Assembly: GCA_903839585.1 (NCBI GenBank)
Contig: CAIMCU010000026.1
Location: 1-6,251, forward strand
Reading direction: 5' to 3'
Length of the DNA: 6,251 nucleotides
Source of the DNA: an uncultured Actinomycetes bacterium
GTDB lineage: Bacteria > Actinomycetota > Actinomycetes > Nanopelagicales > Nanopelagicaceae
Each line of letters starts with the position of its first letter. The stretch's first letter is position 1. Positions 1 through 5,971 of this stretch are shown here, piece after piece. The notes under the pieces are model-generated. The model did no database searches. It saw only the letters and a list, made by a program, of their open reading frames with translations, and had not been told where the DNA came from. A program made the position numbers and the translations under genes.

Positions 1-654
1 CGACAGGTTCTGACTCTTCTTGAAGCTTGGAAGGATCGCACCCGCGAGCTTTCCAAGCTGCCGTATATCGAGCACATCGCACCCTTTGAAAATCGAGGTG
101 AAGAGGTCGGCGTAACGCTCTCACATCCACACTCTCAAATCTATGCATACTCATATATCCCTGCACGTGTTGAGAAGATGCTTTCAGCTGCACAGGATTA
201 CAACCTTTCAACTGGCAAGGTTCTCTTTGATGATGTTGTAGCTCGTGAAATCCGAGATGGCGAAAGAGTAATTGCAAAGAATGAGCATTGGATCGCCTTT
301 GTCCCATACGCAGCTCGATACTCCTTTGAGATTCACCTTGTCCCCCTCACTCCCGTTGCCGATCTCTCCGAACTCAGTGATGAGGCAAGTGCTGCCTTTC
401 CTTCCATCGCACTCGAAATCACACGCAGACTTGATGGTGTTTTTGGAATCGAAATGGCTTACATCGCAACGTGGCATCAAGCGCCTGTTCGTGAAGGTCG
501 TGACCTGCTGCGTCTACATTGGCAGATAACTAGCGTCAGACGTGCACCCGGAAAGTTAAAGTACTTGGCAGGAAGTGAGTCGAGTATGGGCGCATTTATT
601 ATGGATCTACGTCCAGAACAATCAGCTGAGCAGCTGCGCCAGGTAAAACTTTAA
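1..654 (+). CDS. galT: Galactose-1-phosphate uridylyltransferase, C-terminal part (5' end outside window)
   Basis: GalT is the Leloir-pathway enzyme that exchanges UMP between UDP-glucose and galactose-1-phosphate in the cytosol. The frame is open from base 1, so the true start lies before the window; the ATG at 178 is internal. The 217 visible residues include the catalytic signature SHPHSQIYAY (residues 41-50), where the second His (residue 44) should be the uridylylated nucleophile and the first (42) a metal ligand. Further family landmarks are FEIHLVP (109-115), WHQAP (158-162), LHWQ (172-175) and KLKYLAGSES (185-194). By comparison with E. coli GalT, about 120 N-terminal residues are missing and the C-terminus is complete. 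The E. coli HAH iron-site pair that follows HWQL is replaced by T177 and V179, as I recall for other actinobacterial GalTs. It ends one base before the convergent ACT gene. Identity is secure; the gene is partial only because of the window edge. Confidence 0.95.
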   Translation, partial: RQVLTLLEAWKDRTRELSKLPYIEHIAPFENRGEEVGVTLSHPHSQIYAYSYIPARVEKMLSAAQDYNLSTGKVLFDDVVAREIRDGERVIAKNEHWIAFVPYAARYSFEIHLVPLTPVADLSELSDEASAAFPSIALEITRRLDGVFGIEMAYIATWHQAPVREGRDLLRLHWQITSVRRAPGKLKYLAGSESSMGAFIMDLRPEQSAEQLRQVKL

Positions 655-655
655 A

Positions 656-895
656 CTACTGGGCAGGTGTTATAGAGATTACTTCTACGCCGCCAATTGC
701 GTTGAGAACATCAACTAAGTCGCGTGGATCGCTACCTGGAACTGCAACGGTAATCTCATCAAAGCCTCGGCCATCTTCTGCTTTAATGACGACAAGGCCG
801 CGGATATCTCCACCAGCTGCGCCGATTGCAGAGGCGATAGTTCCAAGAGAACCAGGGCGATCTGGAATCGCAACGTGGAGTTTAAAGAGCGCCAT
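656..895 (-). CDS. Single ACT-domain protein, 79 aa
   Basis: This small protein consists of essentially one ACT domain, the beta-alpha-beta-beta-alpha-beta fold that binds amino acids or other small ligands and usually forms dimers. The N-terminal strand and turn FKLHVAIPDRPGSLG (residues 4-18), followed by the helix TIASAIGAAGGDI (19-31), is the classical ACT opening with its conserved Gly-Ser-Leu turn. The second half (about 43-77) supplies the FDEITVAV strand, the DPRDLVDVLNAIGG helix and the closing VEVISITP strand. No enzymatic domain is attached, so a regulatory or ligand-sensing role is inferred; ligand and partner are unknown. The ATG is preceded by AAGGA with a 5-base spacer (901-905), which fixes the start. 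It lies 46 bases downstream of tRNA-Asn on the same strand and could share its transcript. Its TAG stop is one base from the galT stop. Confidence 0.88.
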   Translation of the reverse strand: MALFKLHVAIPDRPGSLGTIASAIGAAGGDIRGLVVIKAEDGRGFDEITVAVPGSDPRDLVDVLNAIGGVEVISITPAQ

Positions 896-900
896 AGTTT

Positions 901-906
901 TCCTTT
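901..906 (-). promoter_or_regulatory. Shine-Dalgarno for the ACT-domain gene
   Basis: On the minus strand AAAGGA sits 5 bases before the ATG whose first base is 895. It is a strong site and supports the short 79-residue reading. Confidence 0.75.
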
Positions 907-941
907 CGACTATTTGAGACGAAGTAAATCTCTTTACTGTG

Positions 942-1013
942 CTCCCTGACTTGGATTCGAACCAAGAACCTGCCGGTTAACAGCCGGCTGCTCTGCCATT
1001 GAGCTATCAGGGA
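942..1013 (-). tRNA. tRNA-Asn (anticodon GTT)
   Basis: The minus strand folds into a standard 72-base cloverleaf. The 7-bp acceptor stem TCCCTGA pairs with TCAGGGA. The D stem GCTC/GAGC encloses AATGGCA. The anticodon stem GCCGG/CCGGC encloses the loop CTGTTAA, with U33 and anticodon GTT at 979-981. The variable loop is AGGTT, and the T stem CTTGG/CCAAG encloses TTCGAAT. The discriminator base is G, as expected for tRNA-Asn. All stems are perfectly paired, so the gene looks functional. CCA is not encoded (the next bases are CAC), so the CCA-adding enzyme must finish the 3' end. It lies 77 bases downstream of dnaG on the same strand. Confidence 0.97.
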
Positions 1014-1029
1014 ATATTGTGCAGAGCGC

Positions 1030-1058
1030 ACTCTAGCGCAAAGCCACAGGTGGATAAA
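1030..1058 (-). promoter_or_regulatory. Weak candidate promoter for tRNA-Asn
   Basis: Reading the minus strand, TAGAGT (1030-1035) fits a TAnnnT -10 element and would start transcription about ten bases before the mature tRNA 5' end. A 17-base spacer leads back to TTTATC (1053-1058), which matches only three bases of the -35 consensus. The evidence is thin, and the tRNA may instead be processed from dnaG read-through. Confidence 0.25.
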
Positions 1059-1078
1059 ATCCACATTTTTCTAGCGCA
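1032..1078. repeat. Pair of 9-bp direct repeats TCTAGCGCA flanking the inverted repeat
   Basis: TCTAGCGCA occurs at 1032-1040 and again at 1070-1078, starts 38 bases apart, on either side of the inverted repeat at 1050-1064. Both copies are non-coding. The right copy is followed by GAAAAAG and the left by AAG. No function can be assigned. Confidence 0.5.
1050..1064. repeat. Perfect inverted repeat, DnaA-box-like, between dnaG and tRNA-Asn
   Basis: GTGGAT-AAA-ATCCAC is a perfect 6-bp inverted repeat with a 3-base centre. The minus strand reads TTATCCACC, one mismatch from the DnaA box TTATCCACA. The plus strand arm reads AAATCCACA, with two mismatches. The plus strand continues into ATTTTT, so the element could alternatively be a short intrinsic terminator for plus-strand (antisense) transcription. 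On the minus strand, the direction of dnaG, no T-run follows, so it is not a convincing dnaG terminator. What is seen is the repeat; both functions are inferences. Confidence 0.45.
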
Positions 1079-1090
1079 GAAAAAGCGAGG

Positions 1091-2953
1091 TTAGAGCGAA
1101 CCTAGAGCCAGATCGTGAAGTCCGCGTCGGGTGGACTCAAGAGCTACTAATGCCGCAAAGGCCTCGTTGTACTCGGCTTCATTCTCAACTGGATTAAGTC
1201 TTTGAAGACTTGATTTCAACTCTGCAATAGCACGAGAAATACCGACCTCACGAAGTCTGGCGATGATACTTGCAACGTATCTTTCAGAGACCTCTCCATC
1301 TGCTCGAATTGGTTCAACGTTTAATTCGGTAAAGAGCGCACGCATGTTCTCATTTGTAATCTGCTCGATAGATAACTCGCCTTCAGGTGCAACCTGAGTA
1401 ATCACCGCAGCTAGCTCTTTATACGCTGGGTGGGTAAATGCTTGAAGCTCAATATCTTTCCAAGCGGTAGCAAGATCTGGCATCTGAATCTTTGCCTTCA
1501 AAACCTCACGCTCCAACATCAAACGTGGCTCAGCAGGATCTGGTCGCCAATCACTTTGTACTGCCTGAGGTTGCTCATCCTGAACTTGTGTAGGAGCTTT
1601 TTTTACACCTTGATTAAAACCTTGTTTAACACCTTGCGCGACCGCTGATGAGACGAGTTCAACTTCAACACCAAGCCAGCCAGCTAGTAAACGTGTGTAC
1701 TCAGGACGCAGCGACTTATCACGAATCTGTGCAACTAAAGGCGCTGTCTCTTTAAGTGCATTAACGCGGCCTTCTGCTGAATCTAACTTATGGAGCTTAA
1801 GTTCGGTCCGGATTGCAAACTCAAAGAGAGGAACGCGCTTTGCAATTAAATCCCTTAGCGCTAAATCACCCTTTTGTTGGCGTAGATCGCATGGATCAAG
1901 ACCATCGGGTTCAACTGCAACGAAGGTCTGTGTTACAAACTTTTGATCCTCACTAAATGCACGCATTGCAGCTTTTTGTCCTGCTGCATCACCATCAAAG
2001 GTAAAAATTACCTCACCACGGAATGCATCATCATCCATAAGGAGTCTGCGAATAATGCGAATATGGTCTGCACCGAAAGCAGTTCCACACGTTGCAACCG
2101 CGGTTGTTATTCCCGCTAAGTGAGCTGCCATGACATCTGTATATCCCTCAACGACAACAACTTGGCGCTTCTTTGCAATCTCCTTCTTGGCCATATCTAA
2201 TCCATAAAGCACCTGGCTCTTTTTATATATAGGGGTTTCAGAGGTGTTTAAATACTTTGGTCCCTGATCCTCCTCATCGCTTGCAAGTTTGCGCGCACCA
2301 AAGCCCACAACATCACCGGAGATATCTCTAATTGGCCAGGTAAGTCTGTTTCGAAACTTATCTATAGGTCCGCGCTGCCCCATCTTTGATAGACCAGCAA
2401 GCTCAAGCTCATCGATTGTGTATCCGGCGGCGCGAAGATGCTTGGTTAACCCATCCCATTCATCTGGTGCATACCCAACGCCAAAGTGATCACATGCAGC
2501 CTTATCAAAACCGCGCTTTGTCATGAGTTCGCGTGCGTGCGCTGCACCCGATGAAGTATTGAGCTGATCTTGATAAAACTTTGCAGCTGCAGCGTTTGCT
2601 GCGATAAGACGTGATCGGTTTCCGGCAGGTGCTGCATTGAAACTACCCTCTTCATAGCGAAGGGTGTATCCAATGCGATCTGCTAGGCGTTCAATAGTTT
2701 CAGTAAAACTTAAGTGATCGATCTTCATTAAGAATGCGATGACATCTCCACCGGTTTGGCAACCAAAGCAGTGGAAGTAACCCTTGCTAGGAGTTACGTG
2801 AAATGAAGGGGACTTCTCGTCGTGAAATGGACAGAGCCCTTTTTTCTGCCCTCCACCAGCGTTCTTTAACTGAACGTAATCTGCGACGACCTCGTCGATA
2901 GGGGCTCGATCGCGGATGTATGCAACATCCTCATCCTTAATGCGACCGCTCAT
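1091..2953 (-). CDS. dnaG: DNA primase DnaG
   Basis: DnaG synthesises the short RNA primers used by the replicative polymerase at the fork and works with the DnaB helicase. The 620-residue length fits the actinobacterial family. The N-terminal CHC2 zinc-binding domain has ligands C41, H44, C62 and C65 (CPFHDEKSPSF ... FHCFGC). The catalytic core follows, with FRNRLTWPI (200-208) and KYLNTSETPIYKK (233-245). The TOPRIM segment carries the metal-binding acid E269 in VVVEGYTD and D320/D322 in FTFDGDAAG. A variable linker (about 438-475) contains three tandem QGVK/QGFN/QGVK units. The remaining residues, to 620, form the expected helicase-interacting C-terminal domain. The start is 9 bases after the dgt stop, and its ribosome site TAAGG (2961-2965) shares bases with that stop, implying translational coupling. 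No clear terminator follows. All key residues are present. Confidence 0.98.
   Translation of the reverse strand: MSGRIKDEDVAYIRDRAPIDEVVADYVQLKNAGGGQKKGLCPFHDEKSPSFHVTPSKGYFHCFGCQTGGDVIAFLMKIDHLSFTETIERLADRIGYTLRYEEGSFNAAPAGNRSRLIAANAAAAKFYQDQLNTSSGAAHARELMTKRGFDKAACDHFGVGYAPDEWDGLTKHLRAAGYTIDELELAGLSKMGQRGPIDKFRNRLTWPIRDISGDVVGFGARKLASDEEDQGPKYLNTSETPIYKKSQVLYGLDMAKKEIAKKRQVVVVEGYTDVMAAHLAGITTAVATCGTAFGADHIRIIRRLLMDDDAFRGEVIFTFDGDAAGQKAAMRAFSEDQKFVTQTFVAVEPDGLDPCDLRQQKGDLALRDLIAKRVPLFEFAIRTELKLHKLDSAEGRVNALKETAPLVAQIRDKSLRPEYTRLLAGWLGVEVELVSSAVAQGVKQGFNQGVKKAPTQVQDEQPQAVQSDWRPDPAEPRLMLEREVLKAKIQMPDLATAWKDIELQAFTHPAYKELAAVITQVAPEGELSIEQITNENMRALFTELNVEPIRADGEVSERYVASIIARLREVGISRAIAELKSSLQRLNPVENEAEYNEAFAALVALESTRRGLHDLALGSL
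1601..1636 (-). repeat. Three 12-bp tandem repeats in the dnaG linker
   Basis: The plus strand reads TTTTACACCTTG, ATTAAAACCTTG and TTTAACACCTTG in immediate succession. The units differ at a few positions and encode QGVK, QGFN and QGVK (residues 440-451). The first of these borders a run of seven T (1598-1604; A7 in the coding strand). The period of 12 keeps the frame, so the array can expand or contract without a frameshift. Confidence 0.85.
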
Positions 2954-2960
2954 GAGAGCA

Positions 2961-2965
2961 CCTTA
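2961..2965 (-). promoter_or_regulatory. dnaG Shine-Dalgarno overlapping the dgt stop codon
   Basis: Minus-strand TAAGG begins with the TAA stop of dgt and lies 7 bases before the dnaG ATG. A ribosome terminating on dgt would sit directly on the dnaG initiation region, a layout that favours coupled re-initiation. Confidence 0.75.
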
Positions 2966-4180
2966 TCCAAGTGAGCTAAGACGTGCATGGAGCGCATACG
3001 CACCCGGGTCGGTCAGGTTAGATACTTGATCAATTACGACGCGCATGCGGGAGTTTTCATCATCGGCTCTCTCCCAAGCTTTGTTGAATAAGGAGTCGAT
3101 CTCACGAGGAGCCTTTGCAAAGAGCATCTCTACCAACTCTTTAATAACCACCCGCTGCTTTGCATAACGCTCCTGAGAAGCGGCAGCGTTTATTAGGTAG
3201 TGCGCAGCAACGGCTTTGAGGAGATCTACCTCGATCTTTTGCTCGCGCGGTATCTCAAGGTTTGCGGCGTAACGTGAAAGTGGTGCTTCGCCATACACCC
3301 GACGCGTCTCATGCTCTGCGGATTGAACAAATCTTCCGATCAACTGTGACGTTGAGTCCTTTAATCGTGCAAGTGATCGATGTGAACCATCGTAGTAATG
3401 AGGCCAACAAGATAGCGCCTCTAAACGTGTTAACGCCGCGGCAGCCTCTTCCTTGGTTGCCTCTGATCTATAGCCAACGGTCATCACTTGATAAAGGGTC
3501 TCAAAATCATTTTGGAAATCCGTTGTCTTTACATTGCCAGAAAAGATCGCATCCTCTAAGTCGTGAACTGAGTAGGCACAATCATCTGACCAATCCATAA
3601 TCTGGGCTTCGATACATTTCTTATCCGCTGGAGCACCTTGGCGGACCCAGTTAAAGATCTCAACATCATCGTCATAGACACCAAACTTGCGTGGGTTTTG
3701 CGCACGAGGCCATGGATACTTAGTTGCAGCATCAAGGGATGCGCGTGTGAGATTTAATCCAACGCTCTCACCTTCGCTATCTACAGTCTTTGCCTCAATA
3801 CGAGTAAGCAATCTAAAGCTCTGTGCATTTCCTTCAAAACCACCGTGATCCTTTGCGACCTCAGCTAACGCCTCTTCACCGTTGTGTCCAAAAGGTGGGT
3901 GTCCCAAGTCGTGGGAGAGACATGCAGTCTCCATCAAATCTGGATCTGCACCGAGAGATTCGCCGAGTTCGCGACCAATCTGTGCGCACTCAAGTGAGTG
4001 TGAAAGACGGGTACGCGCAAAGTCGTTCTCCCATGGAACAGCGATCTGAGTCTTTGCCGCAAGTCGGCGTAGCGCTGCAGAGTGAATTACTCGTGCGCGA
4101 TCTCGCATGAACTCGGTGCGACCTGCACGTTTTGCAGGCTCGAAGAAGAAGCGCTCTTTATCGCGATCGCTATAACTCAT
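2963..4180 (-). CDS. dgt: HD-domain dNTP triphosphohydrolase (dGTPase-like)
   Basis: Members of this family cleave dNTPs, classically dGTP, to the deoxynucleoside and tripolyphosphate, and so shape the dNTP pool in the cytosol. The 405-residue protein has the family's HD core. RLSHSLE provides H61, SHDLGHPPFGHNGE provides H90-D91 plus H94 and H99, GGFEGNAQ lies at 113-120, and DWSDDCAYSVHDLED (196-210) supplies the final metal-binding Asp (D199 or D200). The N-terminal segment RDRARVIHSAALRRLAAKTQ (26-45) is also typical. The C-terminal LTDPGAYALHARL matches the actinobacterial subgroup as I recall it. Start: ATG 4 bases after the preceding stop, with AGGG (4188-4191) 7 bases upstream. It directly precedes dnaG, an arrangement common in actinobacteria. 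Exact substrate preference cannot be read from sequence, since this subgroup is often annotated only as dGTPase-like. Confidence 0.95.
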   Translation of the reverse strand: MSYSDRDKERFFFEPAKRAGRTEFMRDRARVIHSAALRRLAAKTQIAVPWENDFARTRLSHSLECAQIGRELGESLGADPDLMETACLSHDLGHPPFGHNGEEALAEVAKDHGGFEGNAQSFRLLTRIEAKTVDSEGESVGLNLTRASLDAATKYPWPRAQNPRKFGVYDDDVEIFNWVRQGAPADKKCIEAQIMDWSDDCAYSVHDLEDAIFSGNVKTTDFQNDFETLYQVMTVGYRSEATKEEAAAALTRLEALSCWPHYYDGSHRSLARLKDSTSQLIGRFVQSAEHETRRVYGEAPLSRYAANLEIPREQKIEVDLLKAVAAHYLINAAASQERYAKQRVVIKELVEMLFAKAPREIDSLFNKAWERADDENSRMRVVIDQVSNLTDPGAYALHARLSSLG

Positions 4181-4184
4181 GTGC

Positions 4185-4808
4185 TTACCCTAAGTGGTCG
4201 CTGATGTGGATTCCCCTGCGACCAAGGGTTACGTATGAGAGATAGGCGCCTGCTTCACGCACAAGGTAGCGGGTTCCAGAGTTTCCGAGAGAGTTAGGCC
4301 CGCTCTGTACCGGCGAGCAGCTTGCAACCGCACCCAAATCATTGGCCATCGTCATAGCTCGACGACAGTGATAAGGATCGGTCACGATAATGACATTCTC
4401 AATCTTTCTCTTTTGCATTTCTTCAACGTAGCTTTGTGTTGAAACCCATGTATCTCGTCCAACCTCAAGTGCGATGACCTTTGATCTTGGAACACCGTTT
4501 GTGCGAAGCCAGTAACTTCCAGATGCCGCCTCGGTTGTTCGATCTCCAGGGGCTTTTGCTCCAACGGTCATAATCAGTGGGGCAAGTCCAGCATCAAAGA
4601 CGCGCTTTGCCTCTATCAAGCGAGCTTCAAGAACTTCACCAGGTCGACCATTTAACTGGGCCGCTCCTAGTACAACTATGACATCAGCGTTACGTGTCAG
4701 CGTATTTCGCGCAGCGCTCCACGTAACGGCAAGTGCATACGTAGGAACAACGACTGCTATCAGCAGAAGTACGGCAACAATCTTTCGTATGAGCTTAAAG
4801 ATCATCAT
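4185..4808 (-). CDS. YdcF/SanA-family DUF218 protein with N-terminal membrane segment
   Basis: This 207-residue protein begins with basic residues (K5, R8, K9) and a hydrophobic stretch (about 10-30), giving a signal anchor. An AxA-like site, ALA at 25-27, makes a cleaved signal peptide possible. The rest is a DUF218 domain: strand DVIVVLGA (42-49), NGRPGEVLEARLIEA (53-67), GDRTTEA (88-94), NGVP (104-107), the DTWVSTQS segment (119-126), and VTDPYHCRRA (142-151) with the conserved D144, H147 and R149/R150. The family includes E. coli SanA and YdcF; proposed roles concern the cell envelope and the biochemical activity is not settled. The domain should face the outside of the membrane. The ATG overlaps the dusB stop as ATGA. 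A second ATG follows immediately (first base 4805), has AGG at a better distance, and may be the real start. Position inside an information-processing run is its oddity. Confidence 0.9.
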   Translation of the reverse strand: MMIFKLIRKIVAVLLLIAVVVPTYALAVTWSAARNTLTRNADVIVVLGAAQLNGRPGEVLEARLIEAKRVFDAGLAPLIMTVGAKAPGDRTTEAASGSYWLRTNGVPRSKVIALEVGRDTWVSTQSYVEEMQKRKIENVIIVTDPYHCRRAMTMANDLGAVASCSPVQSGPNSLGNSGTRYLVREAGAYLSYVTLGRRGIHISDHLG

Positions 4809-5971
4809 CCGCCTGAGAACGCATCCTCTAGCTCAATCTCTGCTAACTCATCTGGATCATCTAGCCAGCCATCGGGCAAGGTTGGCGGGCGACCATGGCT
4901 AACTCGACCACGTGGCTTTTCACCAATCTCTACCGGATAAGGCTGATCAACTAACTGATCTAGTAGGGAGCGAAGCTCCTCTAACGATGAGTGCATACCA
5001 AACTGTCTGCGTAGCTCACTATTTACACGAAACCCCTTTAAGTACCAGGCCATGTGTTTGCGCAGATCACGACAACCGCGATCCTCTGATTCGAAGTAAT
5101 CAACGATGAGCTGCGCATGTCTAAACATAACTTCACGAACCTCATGAAGGTTTGGAAGAACGCGCTCACTGCCACCACCAAAAGATTGAACAAGATCTGC
5201 AAAAAGCCAAGGACGACCTAGGCATCCGCGGCCAACAACAACACCGGCGCACCCTGTTTCCTTCACCATTGCAACACCATCTGCGCCAGACCAGATATCT
5301 CCGTTACCAAGTACCGGAACTCCAGTTGGCTTTAAGTGTTCAACTAAGCGTGTGATTGCAGACCAATCAGCTTTTCCTTCATACATCTGCTCTGCGGTGC
5401 GGGCGTGAAGTGCCACCCAAGCCACACCTAAATCAGCAGCGCTCTTTGCGGCCTCTAAGTAGGTGTGGTGATCGGTATCGATGCCGATGCGCATCTTTAC
5501 AGTTACAGGAATTCCAAATGGCTTTGCCGCTTCAACGGCGGATTGAACAATCGATGTAAATAATCTGCGCTTGTATGGAAGAGCTGCTCCCCCACCTTTG
5601 CGGGTAACTTTTGGTACAGGACAACCAAAGTTCATATCGATGTGATCGGCTAAGTTCTCTTTTCCAATCATCTCAACGGCTGCACGCATCGTGTGTGGGT
5701 CGACGCTATAGAGCTGAACAGAGCGAGGCCATTCACCTGGTCCTGGAACAATCATTCGAAGTGTCTCGGGTCTGCGTTCAATGAGCGCACGTGCAGTAAC
5801 CATTTCAGATACGAACAATCCGGCGCCTTGCTCACGACAAAGCTGACGAAATGGTGCGTTGGTAATTCCAGCCATGGGAGCTAGAACTACTGGTGGATCG
5901 ATGAAGTGATCACCGCTAGAAAGCGGTAAACGAAGCGGTTCTAGCAGCCGAGAAGACGTGGTGCTAACCAT
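4805..5971 (-). CDS. dusB: tRNA-dihydrouridine synthase (DusB family)
   Basis: Dus enzymes use FMN and NADPH to reduce specific uridines in the tRNA D loop to dihydrouridine. The 388-residue protein has the TIM-barrel signature from its first strand, [15 protein letters not shown] (28-42). The active-site Cys117 lies in [16 protein letters not shown]159 in VTVKMRIG and H189 in [13 protein letters not shown] are the expected FMN/RNA-site residues. LGNGDIWSG (221-229) and [11 protein letters not shown] (245-255) are the phosphate-binding strands. A helical C-terminal domain follows (about 270-388). The start is well fixed: an in-frame TAA lies a few codons upstream, there is no other ATG, GTG or TTG in the first codons, and ATAAGG lies 7 bases before this ATG. 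The gene begins inside the glyS 3' end (31-base overlap) and its TGA overlaps the next ATG. DusB rather than DusA/C is a judgement from overall motif style. Confidence 0.95.
   Translation of the reverse strand: MVSTTSSRLLEPLRLPLSSGDHFIDPPVVLAPMAGITNAPFRQLCREQGAGLFVSEMVTARALIERRPETLRMIVPGPGEWPRSVQLYSVDPHTMRAAVEMIGKENLADHIDMNFGCPVPKVTRKGGGAALPYKRRLFTSIVQSAVEAAKPFGIPVTVKMRIGIDTDHHTYLEAAKSAADLGVAWVALHARTAEQMYEGKADWSAITRLVEHLKPTGVPVLGNGDIWSGADGVAMVKETGCAGVVVGRGCLGRPWLFADLVQSFGGGSERVLPNLHEVREVMFRHAQLIVDYFESEDRGCRDLRKHMAWYLKGFRVNSELRRQFGMHSSLEELRSLLDQLVDQPYPVEIGEKPRGRVSHGRPPTLPDGWLDDPDELAEIELEDAFSGG

Noticed and set aside
208..529. Two open frames inside galT, one on each strand
   Set aside because: Both lie entirely within the well-supported galT frame, have no recognisable motif and no ribosome site that I can see.
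924..937. Short hairpin GTAAA-TCTC-TTTAC between tRNA-Asn and the ACT gene
   Set aside because: The stem has only five AT-rich pairs and no T-run, too weak to call a terminator or attenuator.
1011..1020. AATATT as a -10 element of the tRNA gene
   Set aside because: It abuts the mature 5' end, so transcription would start inside the tRNA.
882..1064. A 60-codon minus-strand reading frame covering the tRNA-Asn gene
   Set aside because: It translates the tRNA itself (the IAQWQSSRLLTGRF stretch is typical of translated tRNA genes), overlaps the ACT gene start, and has no family resemblance.
1050..1072. Intrinsic terminator for dnaG
   Set aside because: The hairpin is followed by a T-run only on the plus strand; in the dnaG direction the bases after the stem are CTGTGG, so it does not fit.
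942..1078. tRNA-Asn with nearby direct repeats as an integration (att) site
   Set aside because: tRNA-Asn genes are frequent integration targets, but no duplicated tRNA 3' end, integrase or foreign-looking gene is present, and the direct repeats do not match the tRNA.
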